Source of the DNA: Ornithinibacillus halophilus
GTDB lineage: Bacteria > Bacillota > Bacilli > Bacillales > Amphibacillaceae
Reading direction: 5' to 3'
NCBI RefSeq assembly: GCF_900129485.1
Contig: NZ_FQVW01000030.1
Location: 1 to 37,947 of the forward strand
DNA: 37,947 nt
Translations under genes and position numbers: made by a program
Part shown: positions 36,405 to 37,947 of the stretch, piece by piece
Position numbering within the stretch: position 1 is the first letter of the stretch
How the letters are laid out: the number at the start of each line of letters is the position of its first letter
Notes under the pieces: generated by a model
The model's database searches: none
What the model saw: only the letters and a program-made list of their open reading frames with translations
Told to the model about the DNA's origin: nothing

Positions 36405-37037
36405 ATGACTGAACAAGGGGAAGGTAAAAAAAATAAGTGGAAACAGTGGTTTTTCACTCTACTCGCATTCAATATTATAGTATTGTTCAGTCTAGTTGTG
36501 CTCATTTATTGGCCAGTTTCTGCTCCAGATTTACCTGAACAACAATCCGTACAAAAACCGGAAAGCTCTGAATTTATCATTCGTACCACCAAAAACAACT
36601 TAACTGATTTAGTAAATGCTTATCTTGATGAGTTATTAAAGAACTCGAAACATCAGTATCAAGTCGTATTGGAGGACGATGTTCATCTAGTTGGAGAACT
36701 TCCCGCTTTCTCAACAACTGTTCCTGTTTCCATTCGACTAGAACCAATTGTTCAGGAGAACGGGGATGTAATTTTAAAACAAAAGAATATTTCACTAGGT
36801 TTACTGGAATTGCCAAACCAAAAAATAATGGGATATATGAATAAATATCTACCTTTGCCAGAATGGGTCGTCATTAATGCTAAAGAAGAGGAAATATATG
36901 TTGCAGTTACCGAAATGGATATCCGAAGTAATTTCGAAGTAAGTGTTGAGCATATTGATCTTGGGGCGAATCATCTAGCGTTCAAACTTAACGTACCCTA
37001 TGAAACGTTAGGTATTGAGGGTGATTCTAATAAATAA
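36405..37037 (+). CDS. ypmS: DUF2140 family membrane-anchored protein YpmS
   Basis: A 210-residue protein with a short cytoplasmic N-terminus, one membrane helix (about residues 12-35, FFTLLAFNIIVLFSLVVLIY) and an extracytoplasmic DUF2140 domain of alternating strands (LVNAYLDELLKNSKHQYQVV, FSTTVPVSIRLEPIVQENGD). It is the usual neighbour of ypmR, 120 bases downstream. Function unknown. ATG 36405 follows AGGGTGGTGG. Its stop lies inside the terminator shared with the next gene. Confidence 0.87.
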   Translation: MTEQGEGKKNKWKQWFFTLLAFNIIVLFSLVVLIYWPVSAPDLPEQQSVQKPESSEFIIRTTKNNLTDLVNAYLDELLKNSKHQYQVVLEDDVHLVGELPAFSTTVPVSIRLEPIVQENGDVILKQKNISLGLLELPNQKIMGYMNKYLPLPEWVVINAKEEEIYVAVTEMDIRSNFEVSVEHIDLGANHLAFKLNVPYETLGIEGDSNK

Positions 37038-37072
37038 AGGTAGAGGATTGACGTGGTGATTTCCTCTACCTT
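37037..37072. terminator. Terminator overlapping both flanking stop codons
   Basis: AAGGTAGAGGA (37037-37047) pairs with TCCTCTACCTT (37062-37072). The stops of ypmS and of the converging YiiX-like gene both fall in or next to the arms. Confidence 0.85.
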
Positions 37073-37692
37073 ACTACAAATTGTTTTACTTTTTCTCTAA
37101 CAGAAAATATTAATGATTGTTTGGCGATAATTGGGGTCCCTGTTATCAGTTTTCCATCTACTTCTACTTGTTTTTGATAGTCTGCTAGTTTCCCTTGATA
37201 CATTAATTGCAAACCACCTTGTTCTCTTATATCAGCTGGGGTTGTAAAACATGCTGGTTTATCAAGCTGGAACCCGTGCACATTTTCCATTGCTGTAGCG
37301 ACAAATTGAGAACAGAATAAAGCATTTTTACGTTTAAGATCGATTTTTAATAATACGCCTATAAGTCCTAAAAAGTTATATTTATAATTACATGCTTCTG
37401 CTTCAATTCGCTTGATATAAGTATTGATTTGATAATAATCATCTTCTGATAGTTGAAATGAATAAACTGCACAGTTTGCTTTACTTAAAAATTCCCCGTG
37501 TATATCTTCTCGTACAAAGCCACCACTGAAAGGGTTGTTTGGATTTTTTCGACCAAAACTATACAATTCTTGTAAATCTTCATCAAAAGCAATAGATACA
37601 TGGTTTAATTGTTTACGAGTAAAATAATTTATTAAGCGAGACAATACTGTTCCTGTATCTGTAAAGAGAAAATAAATCGTTTTTTCTTTCAT
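37066..37692 (-). CDS. YiiX/NlpC-P60-like permuted papain-fold protein
   Basis: A 208-residue protein with the arrangement of circularly permuted NlpC/P60-like (YiiX/YebB) proteins. The histidine comes first (His31 in KQLNHVSIAFDEDL) and the nucleophile late (Cys127 in NALFCSQFVATAM). GFVREDI near 58 fits the fold. Substrates of such proteins include peptide or amide bonds, but nothing defines one here. It has no signal peptide, so it probably acts in the cytosol. I start at ATG 37692, after GAGGGGGG; a TTG at 37710 is discarded. Family B remnants lie in its upstream region. Confidence 0.75.
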   Translation of the reverse strand: MKEKTIYFLFTDTGTVLSRLINYFTRKQLNHVSIAFDEDLQELYSFGRKNPNNPFSGGFVREDIHGEFLSKANCAVYSFQLSEDDYYQINTYIKRIEAEACNYKYNFLGLIGVLLKIDLKRKNALFCSQFVATAMENVHGFQLDKPACFTTPADIREQGGLQLMYQGKLADYQKQVEVDGKLITGTPIIAKQSLIFSVREKVKQFVVR

Positions 37693-37737
37693 AAAATCCC
37701 CCCTCACCAATCTAACAAGAGAACATATTTTAATATA

Positions 37738-37782
37738 TTCAAAGATGTCTAACTCCGAGAGCTCTACGTTTTTCTTATTTCA
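37738..37782 (-). repeat. Family B repeat, internal-deletion form, inverted
   Basis: Read on the minus strand it runs AAGAAAAACGTAGAGCTCTC then GGAGTTAGACATCTTT, i.e. both conserved ends with no centre, like 35286-35325 but reversed and more diverged. Confidence 0.55.
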
Positions 37783-37883
37783 TAATCTATACTTTACCTA
37801 AAAAAAATTGAATAGACAAGTGAATTTTTCAAATTTTACATAAAAACAATAGTATTTACATACAAAATATAGGACTTTCTTAT

Positions 37884-37947
37884 AAGATAAGAATGTATGA
37901 AATTTCAGAGATGTCTAGCTCCGAGCGCCTGCGACTAGCGAGACTTC
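37884..37947 (-). repeat. Family B repeat, right end, runs off the window
   Basis: On the minus strand the known 3' end is seen: CGCAGGCGCTCGGAGCTAGA, CATCTCTGAAATTTCATACA, TTCTTATC. The remainder lies beyond 37947. Its match to 14430-14610 and 32016-32160 extends at least through TTCTTATC. Confidence 0.8.

Overview
The window is 37.9 kb of AT-rich Bacillota chromosome with typical Bacillus-type gene content, AGGAGG-type ribosome binding sites, CcpA (cre) sites and a yybP-ykoY riboswitch. Nearly every protein looks like a Bacillaceae family member. GC-rich, structured intergenic repeats interrupt the AT-rich background, a style I associate with Oceanobacillus/Virgibacillus-like halotolerant bacilli; the genus assignment is an inference. 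I see no phage, transposase, CRISPR, tRNA or rRNA. Most genes are core metabolism or transport, and the less ordinary signals lie between the genes.

Layout. 1-773: no gene, several GC-rich repeat copies. 774-3526: divergent ku and ligD (bacterial end joining). 3560-5030: cystine transporter tcyP with a CymR-like control region. 5290-6939: chromate transporter plus OsmC-type thiol peroxidase. 7085-8596: DUF4003 and DUF488 proteins flanking a nested inverted repeat. 8704-9732: Mn-responsive yybP-ykoY riboswitch and TerC-family exporter. 9978-11711: pgcA. 11927-14432: AI-2E-family membrane protein, a six-half-site repeat array, a GNAT acetyltransferase and a 57-residue coiled-coil protein. 14647-18099: Na+/H+-type antiporter and branched-chain amino acid carrier. 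18311-20464: recQ, preceded by three phased palindromes. 20874-22652: aminopeptidase AmpS and an HxlR-type regulator.

22703-29743 is a histidine utilisation block on the minus strand: hutH-hutU-hutI-hutG, which together convert histidine to glutamate and formamide, behind an AGCS-family Na+/amino-acid symporter. No hutP or hutM lies in the window. The hut promoter overlaps a cre site, and its leader holds a 19-codon ORF that ends inside an intrinsic terminator hairpin, so an attenuator is possible. 29946-32844: acyl-CoA thioesterase, cardiolipin synthase and an SDR-like protein. 32849-34033: methionine gamma-lyase with its own cre site. 34301-37037: RarD-like permease, then the conserved ypmR-ypmS pair. 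37066-37692: permuted papain-like (YiiX/NlpC-P60 type) protein.

The most interesting items are: the hut leader; the yybP-ykoY switch, whose mutually exclusive helices can be traced in the sequence; the three operator-like palindromes about 30 bp apart before recQ; the array of six CGGAAC half-sites after the AI-2E gene; and a structured repeat family whose left end repeatedly supplies or abuts the stop codon of the gene before it.
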